This document shows positions 44,901-52,560 of a stretch of 64,000 nucleotides of DNA, piece by piece. The translations under genes and the position numbers were made by a program. Location: NCBI GenBank assembly GCA_965238125.1, contig OZ250179.1, positions 1-64,000 on the forward strand, given 5' to 3'. Within the stretch, counting starts at the first letter, position 1. Each line of letters begins with the position of its first letter. The notes under the pieces are model-generated. The model searched no databases and was not told the origin of the DNA. It was given only the letters and a program-made list of their open reading frames with translations. The stretch is from UBA6623 sp965238125 (GTDB lineage Bacteria > Acidobacteriota > Terriglobia > Bryobacterales > UBA6623).

Positions 44901-45752
44901 TTGGAACCGCTGCAAGTCGGCGTTATGTTTTGGACCGGCGGGGAGCTGGGCGTGCAAGCCTCCCCGGCCGAGATTGCGCGGATGGTCACCGAACTCGGCG
45001 TTGGCTGCGGGCAACTCGGCATTCACGGCGACGCCGCGTTGAGCAGCGAAACCGCGCGGGACTGGAAGTCCGCGGTCGATGCCGAGGGGCTCGAAGTCGC
45101 CACCGTCTTCGCGGCCTACCGCGGTGAAAGCTACGCCGACATCCCGATGGTGCAGCAGACGGTCGGGTTCGTACCGCGCGCGACGCGGGAGGAGCGCGAG
45201 GCGCGCGCCTACGAGTGCAGCGATTTCGCTCGCGAGATGGGGGTCCGGGGAGTAGCAACGCATATCGGCTTCGTCCCCGAGGATGCGGCCGACGCCGACT
45301 ACATTGCCGTGCGCGAGATGGTCCGGCGGATCTGCGATCACTGCCTCGAGAACGGCCAAACCTTCGCGCTCGAGACCGGCCAAGAGCCCGCCGCGACGCT
45401 GAAGGCATTCATCGCCGACGTCGATCGCGACAACCTCGGCGTCAACTTCGACCCGGCGAACATGATTCTCTATGGCTCGGGCGAACCGCTCGAGGCGCTC
45501 GAGATCGTGCGAGAGCATGTGCTGACCGTCCATTGCAAAGATGCGAAGTGGCCCGCCGAGCCCGGTCAATGGGGCGCCGAGACCCCGCTCGGCAAGGGCG
45601 ATGTCGGCATGGACCGTTTTGTGGCAAAACTTAAGGAAATCGGTTACAGCGGTCCGTTGACGATTGAACGAGAGATTGTCGGCGAGGCGCAGCAAGCGGA
45701 TATTCGCGAGGGCGTTGCGTTGCTTGAAAGGCTGCGGGGACATAACCCGTAG
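44901..45752 (+). CDS. Sugar phosphate isomerase/epimerase (AP endonuclease family 2 TIM barrel)
   Basis: 283 residues starting at TTG 44901 (first residues EPLQVGVMFWTGGE), with AAAGGA twelve bases upstream. The xylose-isomerase-like TIM barrel shows LALETGQEPAATL-type metal-binding Glu (FALETGQEPA), NFDPANMILYG with Asp, VLTVHCKDAKWP with His/Asp, and LTIEREIVG with a late Glu, consistent with a divalent metal site. These proteins isomerise or epimerise sugars or inositol-like compounds. The Gfo/Idh oxidoreductase gene 400 bases downstream in the same direction is a common partner in sugar catabolism, though a block of repeats separates them. Confidence 0.85.
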   Translation: MEPLQVGVMFWTGGELGVQASPAEIARMVTELGVGCGQLGIHGDAALSSETARDWKSAVDAEGLEVATVFAAYRGESYADIPMVQQTVGFVPRATREEREARAYECSDFAREMGVRGVATHIGFVPEDAADADYIAVREMVRRICDHCLENGQTFALETGQEPAATLKAFIADVDRDNLGVNFDPANMILYGSGEPLEALEIVREHVLTVHCKDAKWPAEPGQWGAETPLGKGDVGMDRFVAKLKEIGYSGPLTIEREIVGEAQQADIREGVALLERLRGHNP

Positions 45753-45775
45753 CCGGTGGTTTGATCCGACTAGGT

Positions 45776-46119
45776 ATTTCTATGAAACCGCGATTTCACA
45801 ATGCCGCCACGAAAAATGGGGGAGGGCGTTCCCTTCGCCCCTTCAGGGCTCTCCTGGTGGTGGGTTACTACCCAGGGTTCCGCCTTCGGCTCCACCCTGG
45901 GCTAGGGCTCCCGTCGCCGCTTCGCGGCTCAAGGCATTCGCGATCTCGCCCGTTTTTGCCGGCCTTTTGTCGGCCCGGCGGGGACGTGGCGTGAGCCTCC
46001 AGGCTTGCTGCGAACCGATTCATCGGTTCGTATTTCCGAATTTGCGGGAATTCGCAAGGCGGCGAACCAAGACCCGCCCGATGACTCGGGGCGCGGCAAG
46101 CCTGGGGGCTCACGCCACT
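45776..46119. repeat. Repeat C (copy 6, truncated) followed by palindrome B (copy 2)
   Basis: 45776-45955 is a family C copy with CCGCCACGAAAAATGGGGG, the CCCAGGGTTCCGCC/CCACCCTGGGC hairpin and the CGCCGCTTCGCGGC hairpin; its GGAGGAG end is missing. 45983-46119 is a family B palindrome (GACGTGGCGTGAGCC ... GGCTCACGCCACT) whose core is inverted relative to 27758-27897. Both fill the gap before the Gfo/Idh gene. Confidence 0.72.
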
Positions 46120-46169
46120 TGGGCTGCCGGCCCGAACAACGAAGACGCCCACCACCCAAGGAGTTTGTC

Positions 46170-47300
46170 GTGAAAGATCGATCGGAAGTCAGCCGCCGAA
46201 GTTTCGTTAAGTCGCAAGCCGCCGTGCTCGCCGCCGGGGCGCCGGCGCTGTTGCCCGCGCAGTCCCCCAACGAAAAGGTGCGGGTGGGCGTGATCGGCGT
46301 CGGGGGGCGCGGAACCGCATTGCTGCGACGGATTCTCAAGTCGCCGAATGTCGAGGTCGCCGCGATTTGCGACACCGACGAGATGGCGCGCTTGCGCGGG
46401 GCCGCTAGGGCGTCCGAGCACCAGCCCGACCTGATTCGCGACTTCCGCGAACTGCTCGACCGCAAAGACCTCGACGCGGTCTTTGTCGCGACGCCGGTCA
46501 ACCTGCATAAGGAAATGGCCGTGGCGGCGTTGGAAGTTCATAAGAATCTCTATCTCGAAAAGCCGATGGGGATCGACGCCGCCGAGGTCGCGGCCGTGCA
46601 TCAGGCGGCGAAGGCATCGCGCGGGCTGCTGCAGTTGGGTTTTCAATTGCGCTTTCATCCAGCGCGGGTGGCGGCGATTCAGCACATCCACTCGGGCGGC
46701 ATCGGCAAGGTTCTCTACATGCAGGGCAACCGCCATACCGGCGATCTGCCGCGCGAGACGAAGTGGTTCTTCGACAAGAGCATCGCCGGGCAGATGATTG
46801 TCGAGCAGGCGGTGCATATCGTCGACCTGATGAACTGGGTGGCGGGCACGCACCCGATCCAAGCTTATGGCGCGGGGGGGATTAACCTTTATAACGATGT
46901 CCCGCCCGGGCGGACGACCTGGGATCACTATGTTGTGATTTACGAGTACCCCGGCAACTTGCAATTGTGCTTCACTCATATCTTCTTTGACCCTCGCGGG
47001 TTTACCGGCATTGAGGAGCGCGTGTGGGGTTCGGAATACGCCGCCGATCTGCCCAGCGGCACGGTCTACGAACTCGACCCGACGGGACGCAAGCCCGCCA
47101 AGGCCGAGAAGCTCTACATCGACGATGACGGCCGAGATGCGAGCCAGCGCGCTGTCGATGCGTTTTTCAAGAGCATCCGCGACAGCAAAGAGCCGCTGAA
47201 CAACGCCGACTGGGGGCGGCTGGCCACGCTGACCTGCATCATGGGCCGCACGGCGGTGGACGAGAAGCGGGTCGTGAAATGGTCGGAGGTCGCGGGGTAA
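46170..47300 (+). CDS. TAT-exported Gfo/Idh/MocA-family oxidoreductase
   Basis: 376 residues from GTG 46170, with AAGGAG nine bases upstream. The TAT signal is VSRRSFVKSQAAVLAAGAPA. The Rossmann domain opens VRVGVIGVGGRGTALL and ends with LYLEKPMGIDAAEV, which carries the catalytic-site Lys of the family. The C-terminal substrate domain has QLGFQLRFHPARV and QMIVEQAVHIVDLMNWV, with the His in EQAVHIVD. It probably oxidises or reduces a sugar or cyclitol using a tightly held NAD(P). Periplasmic Gfo/Idh proteins are frequent in Acidobacteria and Planctomycetes. The frame is open further upstream but that is family B repeat. Confidence 0.9.
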   Translation: MKDRSEVSRRSFVKSQAAVLAAGAPALLPAQSPNEKVRVGVIGVGGRGTALLRRILKSPNVEVAAICDTDEMARLRGAARASEHQPDLIRDFRELLDRKDLDAVFVATPVNLHKEMAVAALEVHKNLYLEKPMGIDAAEVAAVHQAAKASRGLLQLGFQLRFHPARVAAIQHIHSGGIGKVLYMQGNRHTGDLPRETKWFFDKSIAGQMIVEQAVHIVDLMNWVAGTHPIQAYGAGGINLYNDVPPGRTTWDHYVVIYEYPGNLQLCFTHIFFDPRGFTGIEERVWGSEYAADLPSGTVYELDPTGRKPAKAEKLYIDDDGRDASQRAVDAFFKSIRDSKEPLNNADWGRLATLTCIMGRTAVDEKRVVKWSEVAG

Positions 47301-47336
47301 GTGAATCGCGCCGCGAGCTGATCGGGGTCTTGCGCG

Positions 47337-47392
47337 GTGACCGGCTGAGAGCCGGTCACGACTGTTGACTAGGACCGGCACGAGTGCCGGTC
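47337..47392. repeat. Two strong hairpins after the Gfo/Idh gene
   Basis: GTGACCGGCT-GAG-AGCCGGTCAC (10 perfect pairs, 47337-47359) and GACCGGCACGAGTGCCGGTC (47373-47392). The second, preceded by CTAG and followed by a CACTAC, recurs at 53726-53745. There is no U-tract. Confidence 0.6.
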
Positions 47393-47431
47393 ACTACCGA
47401 CTCGGCGTCCGTGAGAAGAGACCTTTGTGCC

Positions 47432-48019
47432 ATGGCGCTGACCGAACGATTTGAACAAGCTCTGGTGTTTGCCGCGCAACTGCATAAGGAACAGCGGCGC
47501 AAGGGCTCCGGCGTGCCCTATGTCTCGCACCTGCTATCGGTCGCGGGGCTCGTCATCGAACACGGCGGCGACCAGGATGAAGCCATCGCGGCCTTGCTCC
47601 ATGACGCCATCGAAGATCAAGGCGGCGCCGAGGCCCGCGAAGAAATTCGACGGCGTTTCGGCGACCGCGTCACCGAGATCGTCGACGGCTGCACCGATGC
47701 CGACACGCATCCAAAGCCCCCCTGGCAGGAGCGAAAAGAGAGCTATATCGAGCGGCTCTCGACGGCCTCGCGGTCGGTGCGGCTGGTCTCGGCCGCCGAT
47801 AAGCTTCACAACGCCCGCAGCGTATTGCACGACTATCGCACGGTACGAGAGGAAGTCTGGAAGCGCTTCCGAGGCGGCAGGGACGGCACCCTGTGGTACT
47901 ACCGCGCCGTAACCGATGCTTTGCTCGACGGCGCCGCCACGCCGCTCGTCGAGGAACTCAACCGGGTCGTGACGGGGTTGGAAGAAGCAGCCGCGACAGA
48001 AGAAACAGAGATGGGATGA
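47432..48019 (+). CDS. HD-domain phosphohydrolase, Mesh1/SpoT-hydrolase-like
   Basis: 195 residues from ATG 47432. The HD metal site is visible as YVSHLLSVAGLV (His33), ALLHDAIEDQGG (His57-Asp58) and LVSAADKLHNAR with a downstream Asp, the arrangement of RelA/SpoT hydrolase and Mesh1 domains. No synthetase or TGS/ACT regions follow, so it is a stand-alone hydrolase, likely acting on (p)ppGpp or a similar nucleotide; the substrate is inferred. The gene ends directly against the IS110-like element, but its tail (EEAAATEETEMG) appears complete. Confidence 0.82.
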   Translation: MALTERFEQALVFAAQLHKEQRRKGSGVPYVSHLLSVAGLVIEHGGDQDEAIAALLHDAIEDQGGAEAREEIRRRFGDRVTEIVDGCTDADTHPKPPWQERKESYIERLSTASRSVRLVSAADKLHNARSVLHDYRTVREEVWKRFRGGRDGTLWYYRAVTDALLDGAATPLVEELNRVVTGLEEAAATEETEMG

Positions 48020-48021
48020 GA

Positions 48022-48119
48022 GGCTGGTCGCTTGGAGCCGGGAAGCGGTAGGCTACCGGCAGCAGCGCACTTCTCCACAAGGGAGGTGCAATGGATTTTT
48101 GAAAAGGAGGCGACCAGCC
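48022..48119 (+). promoter_or_regulatory. Long-range stem covering the transposase ribosome-binding site
   Basis: GGCTGGTCGC (48022-48031) is perfectly complementary to GCGACCAGCC (48110-48119), which ends one base before the transposase ATG and overlaps the AAGGAGG Shine-Dalgarno (48104-48110). An inner GGTAG-G-CTACC hairpin lies between. In read-through RNA the stem would mask the start; alternatively the whole segment could be the structured RNA of the element. Confidence 0.45.
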
Positions 48120-49316
48120 ATGAAGAAGAATAGCAAACAACAGACCGACAAGAACCAAACCGACAAACACCAAACCAAGAAAGCCGACAGCTCACAAGCG
48201 AAGACCCGCCAACTCACCCAGCTCGAACAACAGTTGGCGCAACAACGCATCCAGATGCAAAAAGACAACGAAATTTGCGCCGTCGCCGGCGTCGACATCG
48301 GCGACAAACGTTGCTTCGTACGGCTCACCGACCTCGCCGGCGAAAGCCTCGAGGAATGCCAAGTCCCCACCCGCCCGGAGGCCTTGGATCGCTGGTTCCG
48401 CCGTTGGCCGCGGCTGCGCATTGTGATCGAAACCGGCAGCCACAGCAACTGGATTCGCCGCCGCCTGGCCGCCCTCGCCCACGACGTGCTCGTCGCCGAC
48501 GCGCGGCAATTGCGTTTAATCAGCCAATCCGACTCGAAAAACGACCGCAACGACGCCTATTGGTTGGCCGAGCTGGGACGCACCAACCCGGCCCTGTTGA
48601 ATCCCGTCGCGCCGCGCAAGCTCGAGACCGAACAACAACGCACGTTGTTGCGGGCGCGCGAGGCCGTGCTCGAGTGCCGCACGAAATTGAAAGGGAGTTT
48701 GCGCGGCATGGCGAAGTCGCACGGCATCCGCTTGGGCCGATGCGCCCAGAACCAATGGGTCGAGCGCGTCCGGGAGGCCTGCCCCGAGGTGTTGCACGCG
48801 GCGTTGTTGGGGGTGGCGACACAAATCGAAAGCCTCGGCGCGACGATCCGCGAATATGACAAACAAATCGTCGCGTTGGGCAAGCAATACGCAGCGGTCG
48901 AGCGGCTGCGAACGATCGGAGGGGTGGGGCCGCTGACGGCGTTGACGTTCGTGTTGGCGCTCGACAACGACCCGGGCCGCGTGAAGCGTTCGCGGCAGGT
49001 CGGCGCGCTGGTGGGGCTGCGTCCCAAGCAACGCCAATCGGGCGAGCGGTCACTGCGGCTGGGCGTGACGAAATCGGGAGATCCGCTGCTGCGGCGGACG
49101 TTGATTCAGTGCGCGCACTGGGTGCTGGGGCCGTTCGGGACCGACTCCACGCTCAGGCGCTGGGGTTTGGGTTTGGCGGCGCGCGGCGGAGGACATGCGA
49201 AGAAGCGGGCGGTGGTGGCGGTGGCGCGCAAGTTGGCGGTGCTGATGCATGTGTTGTGGGTGAAACAAGAAAACTACGATCCGCTGCACGGGCTGACGGA
49301 AACGGTTTCCCCATAA
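48120..49316 (+). CDS. IS110-family transposase (DEDD)
   Basis: 398 residues from ATG 48120. The N-terminal RuvC-like domain shows AGVDIGDK (Asp), IVIETGSHSNWI (Glu), VLVADARQLRLI (Asp) and DSKNDRNDAYWLAEL (Asp), the DEDD set. The C-terminal transposase_20 domain has RLRTIGGVGPLTALTFV (helix-hairpin-helix-like) and the KRSRQVGALVGLRPKQRQSG block with the serine expected for the nucleophile region. The first ~45 residues are Lys/Gln-rich. IS110 enzymes recombine DNA under guidance of an element-encoded bridge RNA. The gene is intact. Confidence 0.9.
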   Translation: MKKNSKQQTDKNQTDKHQTKKADSSQAKTRQLTQLEQQLAQQRIQMQKDNEICAVAGVDIGDKRCFVRLTDLAGESLEECQVPTRPEALDRWFRRWPRLRIVIETGSHSNWIRRRLAALAHDVLVADARQLRLISQSDSKNDRNDAYWLAELGRTNPALLNPVAPRKLETEQQRTLLRAREAVLECRTKLKGSLRGMAKSHGIRLGRCAQNQWVERVREACPEVLHAALLGVATQIESLGATIREYDKQIVALGKQYAAVERLRTIGGVGPLTALTFVLALDNDPGRVKRSRQVGALVGLRPKQRQSGERSLRLGVTKSGDPLLRRTLIQCAHWVLGPFGTDSTLRRWGLGLAARGGGHAKKRAVVAVARKLAVLMHVLWVKQENYDPLHGLTETVSP

Positions 49317-49690
49317 GGCAGGGACGATGAGGCGCAGTCGGCGGCAACGGTTTCGGATGAAGCAACGTGATGAGGACATCCGCGAGCCCCCTAACGGGGA
49401 CTCGGCGGCAAGAAGATTCCTGTTGAAAGGAAGGGAGTAGGGGATTGGGCGGACGAAGCGAGGCCGCGGCGGAGAATCGAGATCGTGTCACGGTGACTGC
49501 GGGCTCTGGGCAGGCAGGCCGATTCTTTCGAGGATGGGTCGAAGCCGCAACAGAGAGAGCAGCGCCGAAAGACCGGACCCCAACCAGCAGAGGTCAACAA
49601 CGAGACCGATAACACTGCGAATGGAAGCCCGGTCCTCAACGCGCCGCAAGGCATGAGGACCCGGGCCGGATCCGACAAACCGACCAACGC
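49317..49690 (+). ncRNA. Candidate bridge/seek RNA region of the IS110-like element
   Basis: No gene is seen in this ~370 bp stretch directly downstream of the transposase. It contains repeated short motifs (GTCGGCGGCAA at 49338 and ACTCGGCGGCAAG at 49399), an internal AGCCCCCTAACGGGGACT hairpin and a strong terminal hairpin GCCCGGTCCTCA...TGAGGACCCGGGC (49627-49666). IS110-type elements carry a structured guide RNA in one non-coding end; the longer end here is the 3' one, which is the IS1111-like arrangement. Recognition loops cannot be identified without the target and donor sequences. From 49691 to the polA start nothing else is evident. Confidence 0.3.
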
Positions 49691-49807
49691 CTCCCAACGA
49701 CCGCCCTTGACAAGCGACCCACCTCTCATGGAAGCCCTGAGCGCCGGCGACGGGTCATGCGTCAACTCCCCACCGGCCGCGACCAATCGACCCGCTACAC
49801 TAACTCC

Positions 49808-52402
49808 ATGTCTCAGGCCCTGCGGCTGTTTTTGATCGATACCTTCGGGCTGATTTTTCGGGCTTATTACGGGCGGGCGCGGGTGGGCGCGCCGCTGATG
49901 CGAACGTCCTCGGGCATGCCGACCGAGGCGATCTACATCTTCGGCAACATGTTGCGCAAGTTGGTCGATGATCATCGACCCGAATACATCGCCGCAGTCT
50001 GGGAAGGCCGCGGTCCTACCTTTCGAGACGAAATCTTCCCCGACTACAAAGCCAACCGCGACGAGACGCCCGACGACTTGATCCAACAGATGCCCTACAT
50101 CGAGCGCCTGCTGGAAGCTCACAGCGTTCCGGTGCTCGCCAAGGACGGCTACGAGGCCGACGATGTGATCGGTGCGCTGGCCCGCCAAGCCGAGGGCCAC
50201 GATATCGACGTTTATGTCGTCAGCAGCGACAAGGATCTTACGCAGCTCGTCGATGAGCGCGTCTTCGTCCTTAACCCGATGAAGGGCGACCTGGTCTACG
50301 ACGCCGAAACCGTCAAGGAAGTCATGGGCGTCGAACCCTCCCAGATCGTCGACTTCCTGGCGCTCAAGGGGGACTCGGTCGACAACATCCCCGGCGCCCC
50401 CGGTATCGGCGACAAAGGGGCGCGCGACTTGATCGCGACCTACGGCAATGTCGAAGGCGCCATCGAGCACGCCGACGAGGTTAAGCGCAAGACGTATCGC
50501 GAAAGTTTGCAAAACAACAGTGACCAGATCTTGCTGAGCAAGAAGCTGGCGACGCTGGCGACCGACGCCCCTGTCCCTCTCGACCTCGAAGCTCTCAAAG
50601 CCGCCCAGCCGGCGCTCGAACCGCTACGAGCGCTTTACAAAGATCTCGAATTCAACAGCCTTCTCAGCCAACTCGACCAAGCCCCCGAGCTCCAAGTCGC
50701 GACCGAGTTCTACACCTTTACCTCCCCCGAGGCGTTCGAGGATTGGATTGCCGCGGTTCCGCCGGACACGGCTTTATCGATCGCCGTCGATCTCGCGCGA
50801 CCGGACGCGGAAATGGAGATCGACGCGGGCGGCATCGGTTTCTGCGCCGCCGCCGCTGCGGCCTATCTGCTTCCGGCGGCCCATGTTGAGGCCGCCAAGG
50901 CCTTTCTCGAGGACGCGGCGCGTCCCAAGCGCGTCCACGACGCCAAGTCGGCCGAGCACGCTTTAGAAGCGGGAGGCATCGCGCTCGCCGGCGTCGCCGC
51001 CGACACCATGTTGGCGGCCTTTCTCGCCAATCCGACCCGGGCCGACTATTCACTTGCGAAGACCTCGGGCCGCCGGTTCGGCGCCACGCTCGACGCCGGG
51101 GCCGGGCCCGCCGCCGCGATGACCGCCCGCCTCGGGGCCGTGTTGAGCGACGAGATCGACCGGCTCGAACTGCGCAACCTCTACGAACGCATCGAACTCC
51201 CCCTCGCCGCCGTGCTGGCGCGCGTCGAACGAGCCGGCATCCAACTTGACCGCGAACGCCTGGCTGAGCTTTCCGGCCGCCTCAAGGGGGACATCGAAGA
51301 ACTCCGCGCCGAGATTCACGACCGCGCCGGCGAGGACTTTAACATCAACTCGCCCAAGCAACTGGCCCATGTGCTGTTTGAGAACATGGGCCTGCCGAAA
51401 CCCGGCCGCCGCGGCAAGACAAAGACCCCATCGACCGCATCCGATGTGCTCGAAAGTCTGGTCGAGTATGACGAAATCGCTTCGAAAATCCTCGAGTTCC
51501 GCCAACTGACGAAACTCAAGAACACCTACATCGACGCCCTTCCGGCCTTGGTCAATCCGGCGACCGGCCGCCTGCACACCACCTTCAACCAAACCGGCGC
51601 GGCAACCGGGCGTGTCTCATCGGCCAATCCCAATCTGCAAAACATCCCCGTCCGCACAGAGCTCGGCCGCGAGATTCGCGCGGCTTTCGTTGCACGACCC
51701 GGCTGGGCGCTCGTCAAAGCCGACTATTCCCAAATCGAGCTGCGCATCCTGGCGCACCTGTCGGGCGACAAAGTCCTCACCGATGCATTTCAAAAAGGTG
51801 AGGACATCCATACCCGCACGGCGGCGGAGGTCTTCGGCGTGCCGCCGTTGATGGTCGGCCCCGAAGAACGCCGCCGCGCCAAGGCAGTCAATTTCGGCAT
51901 CGTCTACGGCTTGAGCCCCTTCGGGCTCTCGAAGCAACTGAGCATTCCCGCGGCCGATGCCCGGGAGTATATCGACGCCTATTTCACTTTATACTCGGGT
52001 GTCAAGTCTTTCATCGACAAGGCCATCGCCCGCGCCCGCAAGACCGGTCAGACCCGGACGATGTTCGGGAGGCTGCGGCCGATTCCCGACATCGACTCGA
52101 AAAACCCCAATCAGCGCGGCTTCGCCGAACGCACGGCGATCAATTCGCCGATCCAAGGCTCGGCGGCGGATCTGATCAAGCTGGCGATGATCGGCGTCGA
52201 CCGGCGACTGCGCGACGAAGGCCGCCGGGCATTGATGTTATTGCAAGTCCACGACGAATTGCTCTTCGAAGCGCCCGACGAGGAAGTCGCCGATCTCGCC
52301 GCCATGGTGAAGACGGAGATGGAGAACGTCGAGAAGCTCAGCGTGCCGCTCGTCGTCGATGTTAAGAAGGGTCCCAACTGGCGCGACATGCAAGTGGTCT
52401 GA
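49808..52402 (+). CDS. polA: DNA polymerase I
   Basis: 864 residues from ATG 49808. The 5'-nuclease domain (1-290) has LIDTFGLIFRAYYG, the Asp cluster in YEADDVIGALARQAE and SSDKDLTQLV, and GDSVDNIPGAPGIGDKGA. The middle 3'-5' exonuclease-like domain (300-450) reads SIAVDLARPDAEME where proofreading enzymes have D-x-E, so proofreading is probably absent. The polymerase domain has TGRVSSANPNLQNIP, VKADYSQIELRILAHLS (motif A Asp), RRRAKAVNFGIVYG (O-helix Lys) and LQVHDELLFE (motif C Asp-Glu). It serves replication and repair. A TACACT box ends seven bases before the ATG and no Shine-Dalgarno is present, so the mRNA may be leaderless. Confidence 0.95.
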   Translation: MSQALRLFLIDTFGLIFRAYYGRARVGAPLMRTSSGMPTEAIYIFGNMLRKLVDDHRPEYIAAVWEGRGPTFRDEIFPDYKANRDETPDDLIQQMPYIERLLEAHSVPVLAKDGYEADDVIGALARQAEGHDIDVYVVSSDKDLTQLVDERVFVLNPMKGDLVYDAETVKEVMGVEPSQIVDFLALKGDSVDNIPGAPGIGDKGARDLIATYGNVEGAIEHADEVKRKTYRESLQNNSDQILLSKKLATLATDAPVPLDLEALKAAQPALEPLRALYKDLEFNSLLSQLDQAPELQVATEFYTFTSPEAFEDWIAAVPPDTALSIAVDLARPDAEMEIDAGGIGFCAAAAAAYLLPAAHVEAAKAFLEDAARPKRVHDAKSAEHALEAGGIALAGVAADTMLAAFLANPTRADYSLAKTSGRRFGATLDAGAGPAAAMTARLGAVLSDEIDRLELRNLYERIELPLAAVLARVERAGIQLDRERLAELSGRLKGDIEELRAEIHDRAGEDFNINSPKQLAHVLFENMGLPKPGRRGKTKTPSTASDVLESLVEYDEIASKILEFRQLTKLKNTYIDALPALVNPATGRLHTTFNQTGAATGRVSSANPNLQNIPVRTELGREIRAAFVARPGWALVKADYSQIELRILAHLSGDKVLTDAFQKGEDIHTRTAAEVFGVPPLMVGPEERRRAKAVNFGIVYGLSPFGLSKQLSIPAADAREYIDAYFTLYSGVKSFIDKAIARARKTGQTRTMFGRLRPIPDIDSKNPNQRGFAERTAINSPIQGSAADLIKLAMIGVDRRLRDEGRRALMLLQVHDELLFEAPDEEVADLAAMVKTEMENVEKLSVPLVVDVKKGPNWRDMQVV

Positions 52403-52514
52403 GGGAACGATACAATGGCCGGGTCCGGGGAACATTCAGGGTTGGTAGCCCGGCCGCGCGCCGACCGGTGTGCCAGAGGGAGACCTGGCCCGCCGGGGGC
52501 GCTTCTCTGACCGC

Positions 52515-52560
52515 CTTTTTACTTACTTCGCCTCGGCAGGTGGTGAGAATATGCGGGCTA
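52515..52560. repeat. Partial family E repeat at an aldo/keto reductase stop codon
   Basis: On the minus strand it reads TAGCCCGCATATTCTCACC then ACCTGCCGAGGCGAAG. The TAG is the stop codon of the adjacent aldo/keto reductase, exactly as in the two full family E elements. The far end is not recognisable. The rest of the short gap after polA shows no gene. Confidence 0.6.

Larger units (their letters stand above)
48020..49690 (+). mobile_element. IS110-family insertion sequence with long flanking non-coding ends
   Basis: The transposase gene is flanked by a ~100 bp left non-coding region and a ~370 bp right non-coding region, each with structure. The exact ends cannot be set, because IS110 elements lack classic terminal inverted repeats and target duplications; the limits given are the intergenic limits. 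The element sits between the HD gene and polA. Confidence 0.6.

Noticed and set aside
47337..47392. Intrinsic terminator after the Gfo/Idh gene
   Set aside because: The hairpins are strong but no U-rich tract follows; they are listed as repeats instead.
48520..49053. Minus-strand frames opposite the IS110 transposase
   Set aside because: Shadows of a clear DEDD transposase; composition is Arg/Pro-rich without motifs.
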